NCBI RefSeq assembly: GCF_009498215.1
Contig: NZ_CP043498.1
Location: forward strand, 1,984,001 to 2,048,000
Direction of reading: 5' to 3'
From: Rhizobium grahamii
GTDB taxonomy: Bacteria > Pseudomonadota > Alphaproteobacteria > Rhizobiales > Rhizobiaceae
DNA length: 64,000 nt
Both the position numbers and the translations under genes were made by a program. The notes beneath the pieces are model-generated. The model ran no database searches. It was not told the origin of the DNA and worked only from the letters and a program-made list of their open reading frames with translations. Below, in pieces: positions 19,038-30,161 of the stretch (its first letter is position 1; every line of letters begins with the position of its first letter).

Positions 19038-19062
19038 GCTCCCGCCAAGGCCGGGAGCTTTC
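19038..19062 (+). terminator. Intrinsic terminator after the aldehyde dehydrogenase gene
   Basis: GCTCCCG pairs with CGGGAGC around a 7-base loop, starting 20 bp after the stop and followed by a short TTTC. The mosaic repeat begins just after. Confidence 0.6.
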
Positions 19063-19080
19063 AAGCTTGGAAAGAAAGTC

Positions 19081-19210
19081 CCCCTCTGGCCTGCCGGCCA
19101 TCTCCCCCACAAGGGGGGAGAAAACATGTGGCACCGGTGTCGCACATTTGAGCATCGGCGGCACGGCTGGGTTAAGCCCTCCCCTTGTGGGGAGGGTTGG
19201 GAGGGGCCTC
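19081..19210. repeat. Rhizobial intergenic mosaic element (RIME-like) with two palindromes
   Basis: About 130 bp with two strong palindromes: CTCCCCC/GGGGGAG around ACAAG (19102-19120) and CCCTCCCC/GGGGAGGG around TTGT (19177-19196). The two carry related cores in opposite orientation, as expected for RIME elements of Rhizobium and Sinorhizobium. It lies between aldehyde dehydrogenase and DUF779. Naming it RIME is from memory of the family's sequence, not a database search. Confidence 0.7.
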
Positions 19211-19241
19211 ATCTTGTTAAAGTAGCTTTGGGAGGCATGTC

Positions 19242-19631
19242 ATGGACACCTTGGTCAACGGCGAACCGCGCGTTCTCGCAACCGACGCCGCCGTCGCGCT
19301 GATCGACGAGATCCGCCGCGATTATCCGGATATCCTCTTCCACCAGTCCGGCGGATGCTGCGACGGGTCTTCGCCCATGTGCTATCCCACTGACGATTTC
19401 ATCGTGGGCGATCTGGATGTGAAACTCGGCGAGATTTCAGGCGTGCCCGTCTATATCAGCGCCAGCCAGTTCGAGGCCTGGAAACACACGCAGTTGATCA
19501 TCGATGTCGTGCCCGGCCGTGGCGGCATGTTCTCGCTGGATAACGGCCGGGAAAAGCGCTTCCTGACGCGCTCTCGCCTGTTCGGCGGTGGCGAAGCCTG
19601 CCTGATACCTGGAACAGCAAGGCCGGCATAG
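19242..19631 (+). CDS. DUF779 family protein
   Basis: A 129-residue protein matching DUF779, including the Cys-rich segment HQSGGCCDGSSPMCYP and GRGGMFSLDNGREKRFLTRSRLF. The cluster of three cysteines suggests metal or Fe-S binding. The family is often found after alcohol or aldehyde dehydrogenase genes, as here, but its biochemical role is unknown. The ribosome site GGGAGGC is 5 bases before the ATG. Confidence 0.88.
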   Translation: MDTLVNGEPRVLATDAAVALIDEIRRDYPDILFHQSGGCCDGSSPMCYPTDDFIVGDLDVKLGEISGVPVYISASQFEAWKHTQLIIDVVPGRGGMFSLDNGREKRFLTRSRLFGGGEACLIPGTARPA

Positions 19632-19636
19632 TCGGC

Positions 19637-20317
<681 letters not shown>

Positions 20318-21340
20318 TTAGCGTGGCGATGGTGCAGCGGCGGTGGATTCGCGAAGGATCAGTTCCACCGGCCAGAGTTCGTGAATTTCCGTCAGCGAAC
20401 GTCCCGCAAGCAGCTGGAGCACCAGATCGGCGCAGCGCGTGCCGGCCGCGCGCATCGATGACCGTGTCGCCGATAGCGAAGGAGCCATGTTGTCAGCCGT
20501 CAGATAGGGGAACACGTCGTCATGCGCGATAACCGAAACGTCGCGCCCGACCTGCAGCCCAAGGGAGCGTGCAGCCCTGTAAACCCCAAGCGCCGTCATC
20601 ATCGATCCGGCGACGATCGCGGTCGGAGGATTGGGTTGCTCCAGAAAGGAACGCGCAAACCGAAAGCCAAGCTCGTCGGTGAAATTTCCGCTCGCCAGCA
20701 GTTGCGGATCCGGCTCGATGCCTCCGCTTTGCAGCGCGCCGCGAAAGCCGTTGTCCCGGTGGATCGCATAGGTCGCTCCGGGCCTGCCGTTGATCATCGC
20801 GATCCGCCGATGCCCGAGGTCGATGAGATGCGAGGTTGCCCTGCGGATGGCGCCTTCGTTGTCGATGTCGAGCCAGGCATGCGGCACATCGATATCCGAC
20901 CGCCCGTGCACGAGAAACGGCATGCTGAGTTCGTGCAGAAGCGCAATGCGCGGATCGCTGGGCTTCGGCGAATGCACGATGATCGCGTCGACACGCCGGC
21001 TTTCGACGAGGCGGCGGTACAATTCCATCTCATCGTCCTGGTCAGGGTCGGACATCGGAATGACGAGAATGTCTGTCTCCTCGGCAACCAACCGTTCGGC
21101 CATGCCGGCCATGAACTCCGCGAAGTGAAATTCGCCAGCGCGCCCCATGACAACGCCGATAGCGCCTGCCCTTCCGGTCTTCAGCCGCACCGCATTGACA
21201 TTCGGCCGATATCCGAGCCTCGCCGCCTCCTCCGTGACCCGCGCACGCGTGACCTCGCTGACCTCCGGATACCCGCTCAGCGCCCGGCTGACGGTGGTCG
21301 GTGACAAGCCCACATGTTTGGCGAAGTCTTTAAGTTTCAT
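20318..21340 (-). CDS. thuR: LacI-family repressor of the thu operon
   Basis: A 340-residue LacI/GalR regulator. The N-terminus MKLKDFAKHVGLSPTTVSRALSGYPEVSEVTRARV is the HTH and hinge; the remainder is a periplasmic-binding-protein-like effector domain (FLVHGRSDIDVPHAWLDIDNEGAIRRA, GHRRIAMINGRPGA). It is divergent from thuEFGKAB with a 309-bp intergenic region that carries two repeated half-palindromic operators. In S. meliloti ThuR represses thu genes in the absence of trehalose; that role is inferred here from synteny. Confidence 0.88.
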   Translation of the reverse strand: MKLKDFAKHVGLSPTTVSRALSGYPEVSEVTRARVTEEAARLGYRPNVNAVRLKTGRAGAIGVVMGRAGEFHFAEFMAGMAERLVAEETDILVIPMSDPDQDDEMELYRRLVESRRVDAIIVHSPKPSDPRIALLHELSMPFLVHGRSDIDVPHAWLDIDNEGAIRRATSHLIDLGHRRIAMINGRPGATYAIHRDNGFRGALQSGGIEPDPQLLASGNFTDELGFRFARSFLEQPNPPTAIVAGSMMTALGVYRAARSLGLQVGRDVSVIAHDDVFPYLTADNMAPSLSATRSSMRAAGTRCADLVLQLLAGRSLTEIHELWPVELILRESTAAAPSPR

Positions 21341-21421
21341 GTAGCTGGCAAGTCTCTTCTGATCGATTTTGGATCATCTGTTTCGACGTCACTTATGGCC
21401 CAACCGCGCCAAAGCGCAAAA

Positions 21422-21441
21422 CAGCCAAACCGTTTTCAAAT
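21422..21441. promoter_or_regulatory. Candidate ThuR operator 1 (distal)
   Basis: CAGCCAAACCGTTTTCAAAT, with a LacI-like core AAACCGTTTT. It repeats the proximal site at 21598-21617 with 18 of 20 bases identical, 176 bp apart centre to centre, which would allow repressor-mediated looping between thuR and thuE. Confidence 0.65.
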
Positions 21442-21564
21442 CTAAATATTGTCTGCATCTCACGCAAGGCCGTTTGCCCACAACCAAAATATCGATCATC
21501 ATATTGATTTTAATATGACAATTTCAACGGATAGACATGTGATGCTTCTGCGTCGCTTACCCGC

Positions 21565-21593
21565 TTGACTTGATATCGACCTTCTGACAATTT
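21565..21593 (+). promoter_or_regulatory. Candidate thuE promoter
   Basis: TTGACT (-35, 21565-21570) and CAATTT (-10, 21588-21593) with 17-base spacing. Transcription would begin near 21600, inside or at the proximal operator. The -10 element is weak; the position is predicted by sequence only. Confidence 0.4.
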
Positions 21594-21597
21594 TTTC

Positions 21598-21617
21598 CAG
21601 CCAAACCGATTTCAATT
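21598..21617. promoter_or_regulatory. Candidate ThuR operator 2 (proximal)
   Basis: CAGCCAAACCGATTTCAATT, overlapping the predicted transcription start of thuE. A repressor bound here would block RNA polymerase directly. Its near-identity to the distal site is the main support. Confidence 0.65.
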
Positions 21618-21649
21618 TTTCCGGTGTTTGGTTCTTTTGGGAGGAAGAT

Positions 21650-22915
<1,266 letters not shown>

Positions 22916-22926
22916 CCGACGGCATC

Positions 22927-22952
22927 GGCAGCGGCGGACCTCCGCCGCTGCC
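22927..22952 (+). promoter_or_regulatory. Intra-operon stem-loop between thuE and thuF
   Basis: GGCAGCGGCGGA pairs with TCCGCCGCTGCC around a 2-base loop, 12 bp after the thuE stop. There is no T-run. Such stems after binding-protein genes usually protect the upstream mRNA and allow more ThuE than ThuFGK; a partial terminator is also possible. Confidence 0.6.
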
Positions 22953-23000
22953 CTTCCCCGAAGCCGCCATCGTCAAATCGCCTCAAGAAGCGGGTACCTC

Positions 23001-23987
23001 ATGACTGAAGCCGCAGTTTCCTCAAGCGTCGGATCGCGAGCACGCGCCGTCAATACCTCGTCGGACTTGCGCTCCGAGCGCATCCGTTCCGCCTGGCTAT
23101 TCCTGGCCCCCACCCTGTTCATCCTGGCCGTCGTTGCCGGATGGCCGCTTTTCAGAACGATCTATTTCAGCTTCACGAACGCATCGCTCACGAGCCTCGG
23201 TGACGCCCAGTTCGTCGGCTTCAAGAATTACCTCTCCTGGGTCACGCTGAAGAGTGGTCGCACTGTCTATAACGGCTTGCTCGCCGATCCCAACTGGTGG
23301 AAAGCGGTCCTGAACACGATGAAGTTCGCGCTTCTGTCGGTGACCATCGAAACCGTCCTCGGCCTCGTCGTCGCGCTGGTGCTGAACGCGAACTTTGCAG
23401 GCCGCGGCATCGTCCGCGCCGCCATTCTCATTCCCTGGGCAATCCCGACCATCGTTTCCGCCAAGATGTGGGCCTGGATGCTCAACGACCAGTTCGGCAT
23501 CCTGAACGACATCCTCCTCGGCATGGGCCTGATCACCCAGAAGATTGCCTGGACCGCCAATCCCGACACGGCCATGATTGCCGTTCTGATCGTCGACGTC
23601 TGGAAGACGACACCCTTCATGGCGCTCCTCATCCTTGCCGGCCTGCAGATGGTCCCTGCCGATATCTACGAGGCGGCCAAGATCGATGGCATCAACCCGA
23701 TCAAGGTCTTCTGGCGCCTGACCCTGCCGCTGGTCCGCCCGGCCATCATGGTCGCCGTGATCTTCCGCATGCTCGACGCCATGCGCATCTTCGACCTGAT
23801 CTACGTGCTGACGCCGAACAATGCGCAGACCAAGACCATGTCGGTCATGGCCCGCGAAAACCTCTTCGACTTCGACAAGTTCGCCTACGGGGCAACCGCC
23901 TCGACGGTACTCTTCCTGATCATCGCGACGATCACCGTGCTCTACATGTGGCTCGGTCGCGTCAAGCTTGGTGGGAGTGAACGCTGA
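23001..23987 (+). CDS. thuF: Trehalose/disaccharide ABC transporter permease (MalF type)
   Basis: A 328-residue inner-membrane permease with six hydrophobic segments. The EAA loop that docks on the ATPase is visible as DIYEAAKIDGINPIKVFWRLTLPLVRP near residues 225-250. Ends with a 1-base overlap of stop and next start (TGATG). Forms a heterodimer with ThuG. Confidence 0.93.
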   Translation: MTEAAVSSSVGSRARAVNTSSDLRSERIRSAWLFLAPTLFILAVVAGWPLFRTIYFSFTNASLTSLGDAQFVGFKNYLSWVTLKSGRTVYNGLLADPNWWKAVLNTMKFALLSVTIETVLGLVVALVLNANFAGRGIVRAAILIPWAIPTIVSAKMWAWMLNDQFGILNDILLGMGLITQKIAWTANPDTAMIAVLIVDVWKTTPFMALLILAGLQMVPADIYEAAKIDGINPIKVFWRLTLPLVRPAIMVAVIFRMLDAMRIFDLIYVLTPNNAQTKTMSVMARENLFDFDKFAYGATASTVLFLIIATITVLYMWLGRVKLGGSER

Positions 23988-24817
23988 TGCTGCTGACCGC
24001 TACCAAGAACACCCTCTTCTACCTGCTCGTCGCCGTCATCGTCGTCATCGCGGTATTCCCGTTCTACTACGCGATCCTGACGAGCTTCAAAGCCGGCACG
24101 GCCCTCTTCGAGGTGAATTACTGGCCGACCTCGATCTCGCTGACCAACTACACGACGGTCCTGACCACGGGCAGCTTCATCCGCAGCCTCGGCAACTCGC
24201 TGCTGGTCGCCATCCTCGTGGTCGCGGCCTCCCTGCTGCTCGCCGTCACAGCATCCTATGCGCTTGCCCGCGTCAATTTCCGCGGCCGCGCGCTGCTGAT
24301 GCTGACTATCCTGTCGGTCTCGATGTTCCCGCAGATCGCCGTGCTCGCCGGCCTGTTCGAACTGATCCGCTGGATCGGCATCTTCAACACGCCCTTCGCG
24401 CTGATCTTCTCCTACATGATCTTTACCCTGCCCTTCACGGTCTGGGTTCTGACCACCTTCATGCGCGATCTGCCCATCGAAATCGAGGAAGCGGCGATCG
24501 TCGACGGCGCCTCGCCGTGGGTCATCATCACCCAGGTTTTCATGCCGCTGATGTGGCCGGCACTGGTCACGACAGGCCTGCTTGCCTTCATTACGGCCTG
24601 GAACGAATTCCTCTTCGCCCTAACATTCACCTCATCGGACGCTCAGCGAACGGTGCCGGTTGCCATCGCCCTGCTTTCGGGCGGCAGCCAGTTCGAAATC
24701 CCGTGGGGCAACATCATGGCAGCATCCGTCATCGTTACGGTCCCTGTCGTTGTCCTGGTCCTGATATTCCAGCGGCGCATCATTTCCGGCCTGACCGCCG
24801 GTGGCGTCAAAGGTTGA
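23987..24817 (+). CDS. thuG: Trehalose/disaccharide ABC transporter permease (MalG type)
   Basis: A 276-residue permease with six hydrophobic segments; EAA loop EIEEAAIVDGASPWVIITQVFMPLMWP. Starts by a TGATG overlap with thuF and is 13 bp before thuK, so translation is coupled. Confidence 0.93.
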   Translation: MLLTATKNTLFYLLVAVIVVIAVFPFYYAILTSFKAGTALFEVNYWPTSISLTNYTTVLTTGSFIRSLGNSLLVAILVVAASLLLAVTASYALARVNFRGRALLMLTILSVSMFPQIAVLAGLFELIRWIGIFNTPFALIFSYMIFTLPFTVWVLTTFMRDLPIEIEEAAIVDGASPWVIITQVFMPLMWPALVTTGLLAFITAWNEFLFALTFTSSDAQRTVPVAIALLSGGSQFEIPWGNIMAASVIVTVPVVVLVLIFQRRIISGLTAGGVKG

Positions 24818-24829
24818 AGAAAGCACGAT

Positions 24830-25858
24830 ATGGCACAGATTCGACTCGACAATATCCGCAAGAGCTTCGGTGCGCTTGAAGTCATCAAGGGCGTCTCGCT
24901 CGACATCCGCAAGGGCGAGTTCATGGTCTTCGTCGGCCCGTCCGGCTGCGGCAAGTCCACGCTGCTGCGGCTGATTTCCGGGCTGGAAGACATCAGCTCG
25001 GGCACGCTTTCCTTCGATGGCGAGGCGGTCAACCGCTACGCGCCGTCGAAGCGCGGTATCGCCATGGTGTTCCAGTCCTATGCGCTCTATCCGCATATGA
25101 CCGTGTTCGAGAACATGGCCTTCGGCATGAAGCTGTCGGGGCGCACCAAGGAAGAATGCAGGGCCCGCGTCGAGCAAGCCGCCGGCATGCTGCAGCTGTC
25201 GCCCTATCTCGAGCGGCTGCCCCGCCAGCTGTCGGGCGGTCAGCGCCAGCGTGTCGCGATCGGTCGCGCAATCGTCCGCGATCCCAAGGTGTTCCTGTTT
25301 GACGAACCCCTCTCGAACCTCGACGCGGCGCTGCGCGTTGCGACGCGGCTGGAGATCGCCAAGCTTCATCGCAGCCTGCACGGCACGACGATGATCTACG
25401 TCACCCACGACCAGGTCGAGGCGATGACGCTCGCCGACCGCATCTGCGTCCTGCGGGATGGCGTCGTGGAGCAGGTCGGCACGCCGCTCGAACTCTACGA
25501 GACGCCGAATTCCGTTTTCGTCGCCGGCTTCATCGGCTCGCCGAAAATGAACTTCCTGACCGGTGAGTTTTCGGCACCCTACAATGCACACACCATCGGC
25601 GTGCGCGCCGAGCATATGGAGATCGTTCAGCAGGACGCCGCCTGGAGCGGTACCGTCATTCATTCCGAAATTCTCGGCTCGGACAGCTTCGTCTACCTCG
25701 ATATCGGCACCTCGGAACCGCTTGTCGTTCGCGAGACCGGCGTATCGAGCCATCAACCCGGCCAGAAACTGGGCGTCGCCCCGGTTCAAGGCTCAGTTCA
25801 CCGTTTCGACCAATCCGGACGCGCGCTCGAAAGGGTTCCCCTCAAGGGCGCGGCCTGA
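24830..25858 (+). CDS. thuK: Trehalose/disaccharide ABC transporter ATP-binding protein
   Basis: A 342-residue UgpC/MalK-type ATPase: Walker A GPSGCGKST (37-45), Q-loop MVFQSYALYPHMTV, signature LSGGQRQRVAIGRAI, Walker B VFLFDEPLSNLDAALR, and a C-terminal regulatory domain of the TOBE_2 kind. It powers import by ThuEFG. Confidence 0.94.
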   Translation: MAQIRLDNIRKSFGALEVIKGVSLDIRKGEFMVFVGPSGCGKSTLLRLISGLEDISSGTLSFDGEAVNRYAPSKRGIAMVFQSYALYPHMTVFENMAFGMKLSGRTKEECRARVEQAAGMLQLSPYLERLPRQLSGGQRQRVAIGRAIVRDPKVFLFDEPLSNLDAALRVATRLEIAKLHRSLHGTTMIYVTHDQVEAMTLADRICVLRDGVVEQVGTPLELYETPNSVFVAGFIGSPKMNFLTGEFSAPYNAHTIGVRAEHMEIVQQDAAWSGTVIHSEILGSDSFVYLDIGTSEPLVVRETGVSSHQPGQKLGVAPVQGSVHRFDQSGRALERVPLKGAA

Positions 25859-25931
25859 CACCACCCAAAACCACAGGATCTGGCCGCTTCCCATCGGCTC
25901 CGGTCCGACATTCGCATGAAGGAGCAATCAC

Positions 25932-26717
25932 TTGGCTATTCGCACCATTGTCTGGGGTGAAAACATCCACGAAACCACCAATGCCATCGTTCGGGGCATC
26001 TATCCCGAAGGCATGCACACCACCATTGCCAACGCCCTGAACACCGATCCGGCGATCCAGGCGACGACGGCCACGCTGCAGGAGCCCGAGCACGGCCTGA
26101 CGGAAGCCCGCCTTGCCGAAACCGATGTCCTCACCTGGTGGGGCCACAAGGATCACGGCGCGGTCTCCGACGTCGTCGTCGAGCGCGTCGCCAAGCGCGT
26201 TTGGGAAGGCATGGGCCTGCTGGTCCTGCACTCCGGCCACTTCTCGAAGATCTTCAAGCGCCTGATGGGCACGCCCTGCGCGCTGAAGTGGCGCGAGGCC
26301 GGCGAGCGCGAACGTCTGTGGACGATCAACCCGCGCCACCCGATCGCAGCCGGCATCGATGAAAACTTCGTTCTCGAAAACGAGGAAATGTACGGCGAGC
26401 AGTTCTCCGTGCCGGAACCGCTGGAAACCGTGTTCATCTCCTGGTTCCAGGGCGGCGAAGTCTTCCGTTCGGGCCTCACCTGGCGCCGTGGCGCCGGTAA
26501 CATTTTCTACTTCCGCCCTGGCCACGAAACCTATCCGACCTATCATGATGCCAACGTCCAGAAGGTCCTCATCAACGGCGTGAAATGGGCCTATAACCCG
26601 CAGGGCGATCTGAAGAGCATCACCGATGCCCCGAATGTGCCGGTCGAAAAGGCTCTCGAGCCGATCGTCGAACGCGGGCCGCGTCTGCATCAGGCCGGCG
26701 AAGCCGGTTACCGCTGA
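25932..26717 (+). CDS. thuA: ThuA, trehalose utilisation protein
   Basis: A 261-residue protein of the ThuA family (class I glutamine amidotransferase-like fold): [72 protein letters not shown]. It uses a TTG start at 25932, with AAGGAG 9 bases upstream; no ATG fits. With ThuB it acts on the imported disaccharide, producing 3-keto derivatives (established for S. meliloti/Agrobacterium thu). Confidence 0.93.
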   Translation: MAIRTIVWGENIHETTNAIVRGIYPEGMHTTIANALNTDPAIQATTATLQEPEHGLTEARLAETDVLTWWGHKDHGAVSDVVVERVAKRVWEGMGLLVLHSGHFSKIFKRLMGTPCALKWREAGERERLWTINPRHPIAAGIDENFVLENEEMYGEQFSVPEPLETVFISWFQGGEVFRSGLTWRRGAGNIFYFRPGHETYPTYHDANVQKVLINGVKWAYNPQGDLKSITDAPNVPVEKALEPIVERGPRLHQAGEAGYR

Positions 26718-26728
26718 GGAGCACACAT

Positions 26729-27835
26729 ATGCGACTACTCGTTCTTGGCACAGGCTCGATGGCCAGAAACCAGGTTGCCAATTTCCTCGCCATCGATGGC
26801 GTGGAGGTTGTCGGCGCCGTCGATACCGATCCGGCGCGCCTTGCCGAATTTGCCGATCACTTCCATATCCAGAATCGCTTCCTCTCCCTCGAAGAAGCGA
26901 TCGCATGGGGTGAATTCGACGCGGCGACCAACGTCACGCCGGATCGCATCCACCACGCGACCAGTCTTGCGCTGATCGCAGCTGGCAAGCATGTGTTCTG
27001 CGAAAAGCCGCTGGCAGAGCACTATGCCGATGCACTCGAGATGACGGAGGCAGCGGAAGCCGCCGGCGTCATCAACATGGTCAACCTCACCTATCGCAAC
27101 GTCGCCCCCCTGCAGCGCGCCCGCGAAATGGTGCTGGCTGGTGAGCTCGGCACCATCAGACACGTCGAGGCCTCCTACCTGCAAAGCTGGCTGGTCTCGC
27201 GCGCCTGGGGTGACTGGCGCACGGAATCGCGCTGGCTGTGGCGCCTGTCGACCGGTCACGGCTCGAACGGTGTGCTCGGCGATGTCGGCATCCACATCCT
27301 CGACTTCGCCGCCTATGGCGCGGCGACCGATATCGACCACGTCTTTGCCCGCCTGAAGACCTTCAACAAGGCTCCCGGCGGCCAGATCGGCGAATACCTG
27401 CTGGACGCCAACGACAGCTTCACCATGTCGGTCGACTTCACCAACGGTGCGCTCGGCGTCATCCATGCGACCCGCTGGGCAACCGGCCATCTCAACGAGC
27501 TGAAGCTTCGCATCTATGGCGAAAAGGGCAGCCTCGAGGTCATCCATCGCCCTGATGGTTCCGAACTGCGCGGCTGCTTCGGCGAGGACATCGAGACCGC
27601 CACCTGGCGCGACATCGAGGTCCCGGCCGTTCTGACGAACTACCAGCGCTTTGCCGAAGCCGTCAGAACCGGAAAGCAGGACGACCCGACCTTCCGTCAC
27701 GCCGCAAACCTGCAGAAGGTCCTCGACCTTGCGATCGTGTCGGAGAAGGAGCGGCGGGAGCTCAATCTGCTGGAGGCCTCCGAGCAGGCTAACCCGGCGG
27801 ACAAGCGGATACCGCCGCTGACCGTCGTGGTCTGA
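26729..27835 (+). CDS. thuB: ThuB, Gfo/Idh/MocA-family oxidoreductase
   Basis: A 368-residue NAD(P)-dependent dehydrogenase: nucleotide fold MRLLVLGTGSMARNQVANFLAI, and the family motif EKPLAEHYADALE near residue 92. It oxidises the sugar, with ThuA as partner. It is 11 bp after thuA and the last gene, ending 26 bp before a terminator. Confidence 0.93.
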   Translation: MRLLVLGTGSMARNQVANFLAIDGVEVVGAVDTDPARLAEFADHFHIQNRFLSLEEAIAWGEFDAATNVTPDRIHHATSLALIAAGKHVFCEKPLAEHYADALEMTEAAEAAGVINMVNLTYRNVAPLQRAREMVLAGELGTIRHVEASYLQSWLVSRAWGDWRTESRWLWRLSTGHGSNGVLGDVGIHILDFAAYGAATDIDHVFARLKTFNKAPGGQIGEYLLDANDSFTMSVDFTNGALGVIHATRWATGHLNELKLRIYGEKGSLEVIHRPDGSELRGCFGEDIETATWRDIEVPAVLTNYQRFAEAVRTGKQDDPTFRHAANLQKVLDLAIVSEKERRELNLLEASEQANPADKRIPPLTVVV

Positions 27836-27860
27836 TACGAGTACCCAGTCAGAAAGAATA

Positions 27861-27883
27861 AAGGCCCGCTCGTGCGGGCCTTT
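27861..27883 (+). terminator. Intrinsic terminator of the thu operon
   Basis: AAGGCCCGC pairs with GCGGGCCTT around a 4-base loop TCGT and is followed by TTT. It ends the thuEFGKAB transcript. Confidence 0.75.
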
Positions 27884-27942
27884 AGACCGCCGATAAAGCC
27901 GTCAACTCGATTGATTTTCTGGAAGGGCGAAATACCCATCGC

Positions 27943-28056
27943 CGTCATACCGGCCTTGTGCCGGTATCCAGCGCGATCAAGTCCTTGATCGCGAAATACT
28001 CTTTAGCCGCGCAGACGCGCGGCTTGCTGGATTCCGGCTCAAGGCCGGAATGACGG
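27943..28056. repeat. Palindromic intergenic repeat, 114 bp, multi-hairpin
   Basis: The ends are near-perfect inverted copies: CGTCATACCGGCCTTGTGCC at the left (27943) and GGCTCAAGGCCGGAATGACG at the right (to 28055). Inside are two further hairpins: GCGATCAAG/CTTGATCGC and GCCGCGC/GCGCGGC. This is characteristic of rhizobial short palindromic elements; RIME2/RPE-like or a small non-autonomous element are possible names. Confidence 0.7.
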
Positions 28057-28134
28057 AGAAGCAAGGATGTCAAACAACTTGAAGTTTGCCAGCAACCTGC
28101 AGGTCCGTTAGCGCGGGCCTTTATCATTTCGGAA

Positions 28135-29295
28135 TTAGCGCAGACGATCCGCGAGAAGACCGATCGAAGCAGCGTCGGCATTGGCAAAGGCGAGCCGCAG
28201 GTAGTGCTCCTGCCCTTCTCCAAAGTAGCTTCCCGGCAGGCAGACGACACCAGCCTCCTTCGCCAGACGCTCCGCGACGGCGGCCGAGCCAAGCTCCGCG
28301 AACGGATGGCGGATGAACGCGAAATAGGCGCCAAGCGCACCGATCTCCCAGCCGGGCAACCCCGACATCACGGCCCGCAATGCATCTGCGCGGCGCGTGA
28401 TCTCCAGGCGATTTGCCGCCTGCCAGTCGACAAGGATCGGCATCGCCGCGGCAACGGCGACCTGGGCTGCACGCGGCGCGCAGATCTGCATGTTGTCCAT
28501 AACCTTGGCGATCTCGGCAACAACATCGGCGCCCGCCGTGATCGCCCCGAGGCGATGGCCGGGAATGCAGAAGGACTTCGAGAAGCTGTAGAGCAGGATC
28601 AGCGTGCCTTCCCAACCCGGAATCGTGAGCAGCGGATGCGGAGCACCGTAGCCATCGGGAAGGAAGTCGCGATAGGTCTCGTCAACGATCAGCCACGCCC
28701 CATGCTTGCAGCAGAGGGTGAAGAGCTCAAGCAGCAACTCAGGCGGATAGACCGCTCCGGTCGGATTGTTCGGCGTCACCACCGCCAGCACCTTGGCGCC
28801 GCCGTGCAGCGCCTTCTCGGCCGATTGAACCTCCGGCAGAAAGCCGTTCTCCGCGTCGCACTCAACCAGAACCCGCTTGATGCCGAGCATCGACAGCGTC
28901 GTCTCCTGATTGAAATAGAACGGATTGGTCAACGCCACGGTATCGCCGGACCCGGCAAGCGCGATTGCCGCCGACATGAAGGCCTGGTTGCAACCCGCGG
29001 TGATATGGATGTTGGCTGCGGAAACGGACGCCCCGTAGACCTTGGACATATGCCCGGCATAAGCCTCTCTCAGCACGCCCTCGCCCTCGATCGGACCATA
29101 GCCCGCCGTCTTCGGCGAAGATGCCGCTTCGCCAAGCAACCGCAACATTTCAGGATGGGACGGATAGCCGGGCACTGCCTGCGAAAGATCGACCAACGGA
29201 CCCTTGCCACCCTTGTATTCGCGAGCCCAGGCAAGAACCGAAGGAATTGGTGGCGGAGACAGGCGGGAAACAAGCGGATTGGCGAAGGCAGACAT
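28135..29295 (-). CDS. PLP-dependent aminotransferase, class I/II
   Basis: A 386-residue enzyme of the aspartate aminotransferase fold. Visible: GYGPIEGEGVLREAYAGHM, the NP(T)G segment TPNNPTGAVYPPE, WLIVDETYRDFL and the PLP-lysine motif SFSKSFCIPGHRLGA (Lys near 238). The amino donor and acceptor cannot be read. It stands alone on the minus strand, downstream of fnrN (92 bp apart). Confidence 0.88.
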   Translation of the reverse strand: MSAFANPLVSRLSPPPIPSVLAWAREYKGGKGPLVDLSQAVPGYPSHPEMLRLLGEAASSPKTAGYGPIEGEGVLREAYAGHMSKVYGASVSAANIHITAGCNQAFMSAAIALAGSGDTVALTNPFYFNQETTLSMLGIKRVLVECDAENGFLPEVQSAEKALHGGAKVLAVVTPNNPTGAVYPPELLLELFTLCCKHGAWLIVDETYRDFLPDGYGAPHPLLTIPGWEGTLILLYSFSKSFCIPGHRLGAITAGADVVAEIAKVMDNMQICAPRAAQVAVAAAMPILVDWQAANRLEITRRADALRAVMSGLPGWEIGALGAYFAFIRHPFAELGSAAVAERLAKEAGVVCLPGSYFGEGQEHYLRLAFANADAASIGLLADRLR

Positions 29296-29387
29296 GCAAC
29301 TCTCTTATCGAACGAAAGTGAACCATCACTCCTGCACGGAATGGCCTTCCTCGGCAACATGCATTGAAGAATGCCGCACAGGCTTCA

Positions 29388-30104
29388 TCAGGAGCCGCAG
29401 CAGGCCTTGAGCTTCGAGAGCTTCGGCACCTCGATATGCCGGTTGGCAACGATCGAGATCACCCCATCGGCCTTCAGCTTCGACATCTGGCGGGAAACCG
29501 TCTCGATCGTCAGCCCCAGGAAGTCAGCAATGTCAGCCCGCGATAGCGGCAGATCGAACTTGCGCTTTTCGCCGACGGCCTCGGGATCGAGATGCGTCGC
29601 GATCAGAAGCAGGAAGCTCGCGACCTTCTCTGCCGCCGTCTTGCGCCCAAGCGTCACCATCCAGTCGCGCGCTTCATCCAGCTCGCGCAGCGTCTGCGAC
29701 ATCAAACGTTCTGCAAGGGCCGGGTTGCTCTTGACCATGCGCTCCAGCGCGGCCTTCGGGATGCGACAGAGGTTGACGTCGGACGCAGCCTCTACCGACA
29801 CCGCATTCTCATTCGCATTCAGCCTGCCGAGAAGATCGGGGGCGAACTGCAGGCCGACGATCTGCTGGCGCCCGTCCTCCAGCGTCTTCGTGAGCTTCAC
29901 GACGCCGCGGATGACGGTCGCGTAGGACTCGGTCGGCATCCTTTCGCCGGCAAGCTCGTCGCCCGATTCGTGATTGACGAGGCGCGTGTGCGCAGACAGC
30001 GCCAGCAATTCGTCGGAACTGAGCGCACCGCACATGCCCTTGTGGCGAACCTCGCAGCTCACGCAACGTACTGGTATGTTTGAATTATGAATATCTTTAC
30101 GCAT
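29388..30104 (-). CDS. fnrN: FnrN, oxygen-sensing Crp/Fnr-family regulator
   Basis: A 238-residue regulator with the N-terminal Cys cluster CVSCEVRHKGMC (C-X2-C-X7-C) and a later Cys (NLCRIPK) that together can hold a 4Fe-4S oxygen sensor. A cNMP-like beta roll and a C-terminal HTH (LSRADIADFLGLTIETVSRQMSKLK) follow, the Glu-Ser-Arg recognition set expected for TTGAT half-sites. ATG 30104 follows GGAG 8 bases upstream; an in-frame ATG at 30128 is weaker. It is divergent from hemN with a shared anaerobox, so autoregulation is likely. Confidence 0.92.
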   Translation of the reverse strand: MRKDIHNSNIPVRCVSCEVRHKGMCGALSSDELLALSAHTRLVNHESGDELAGERMPTESYATVIRGVVKLTKTLEDGRQQIVGLQFAPDLLGRLNANENAVSVEAASDVNLCRIPKAALERMVKSNPALAERLMSQTLRELDEARDWMVTLGRKTAAEKVASFLLLIATHLDPEAVGEKRKFDLPLSRADIADFLGLTIETVSRQMSKLKADGVISIVANRHIEVPKLSKLKACCGS

Positions 30105-30161
30105 CAAATCAGCTCCGGCCAAAAGCATAGACTACAGCCCCCGCGCGAGAACAGCCCTTTC

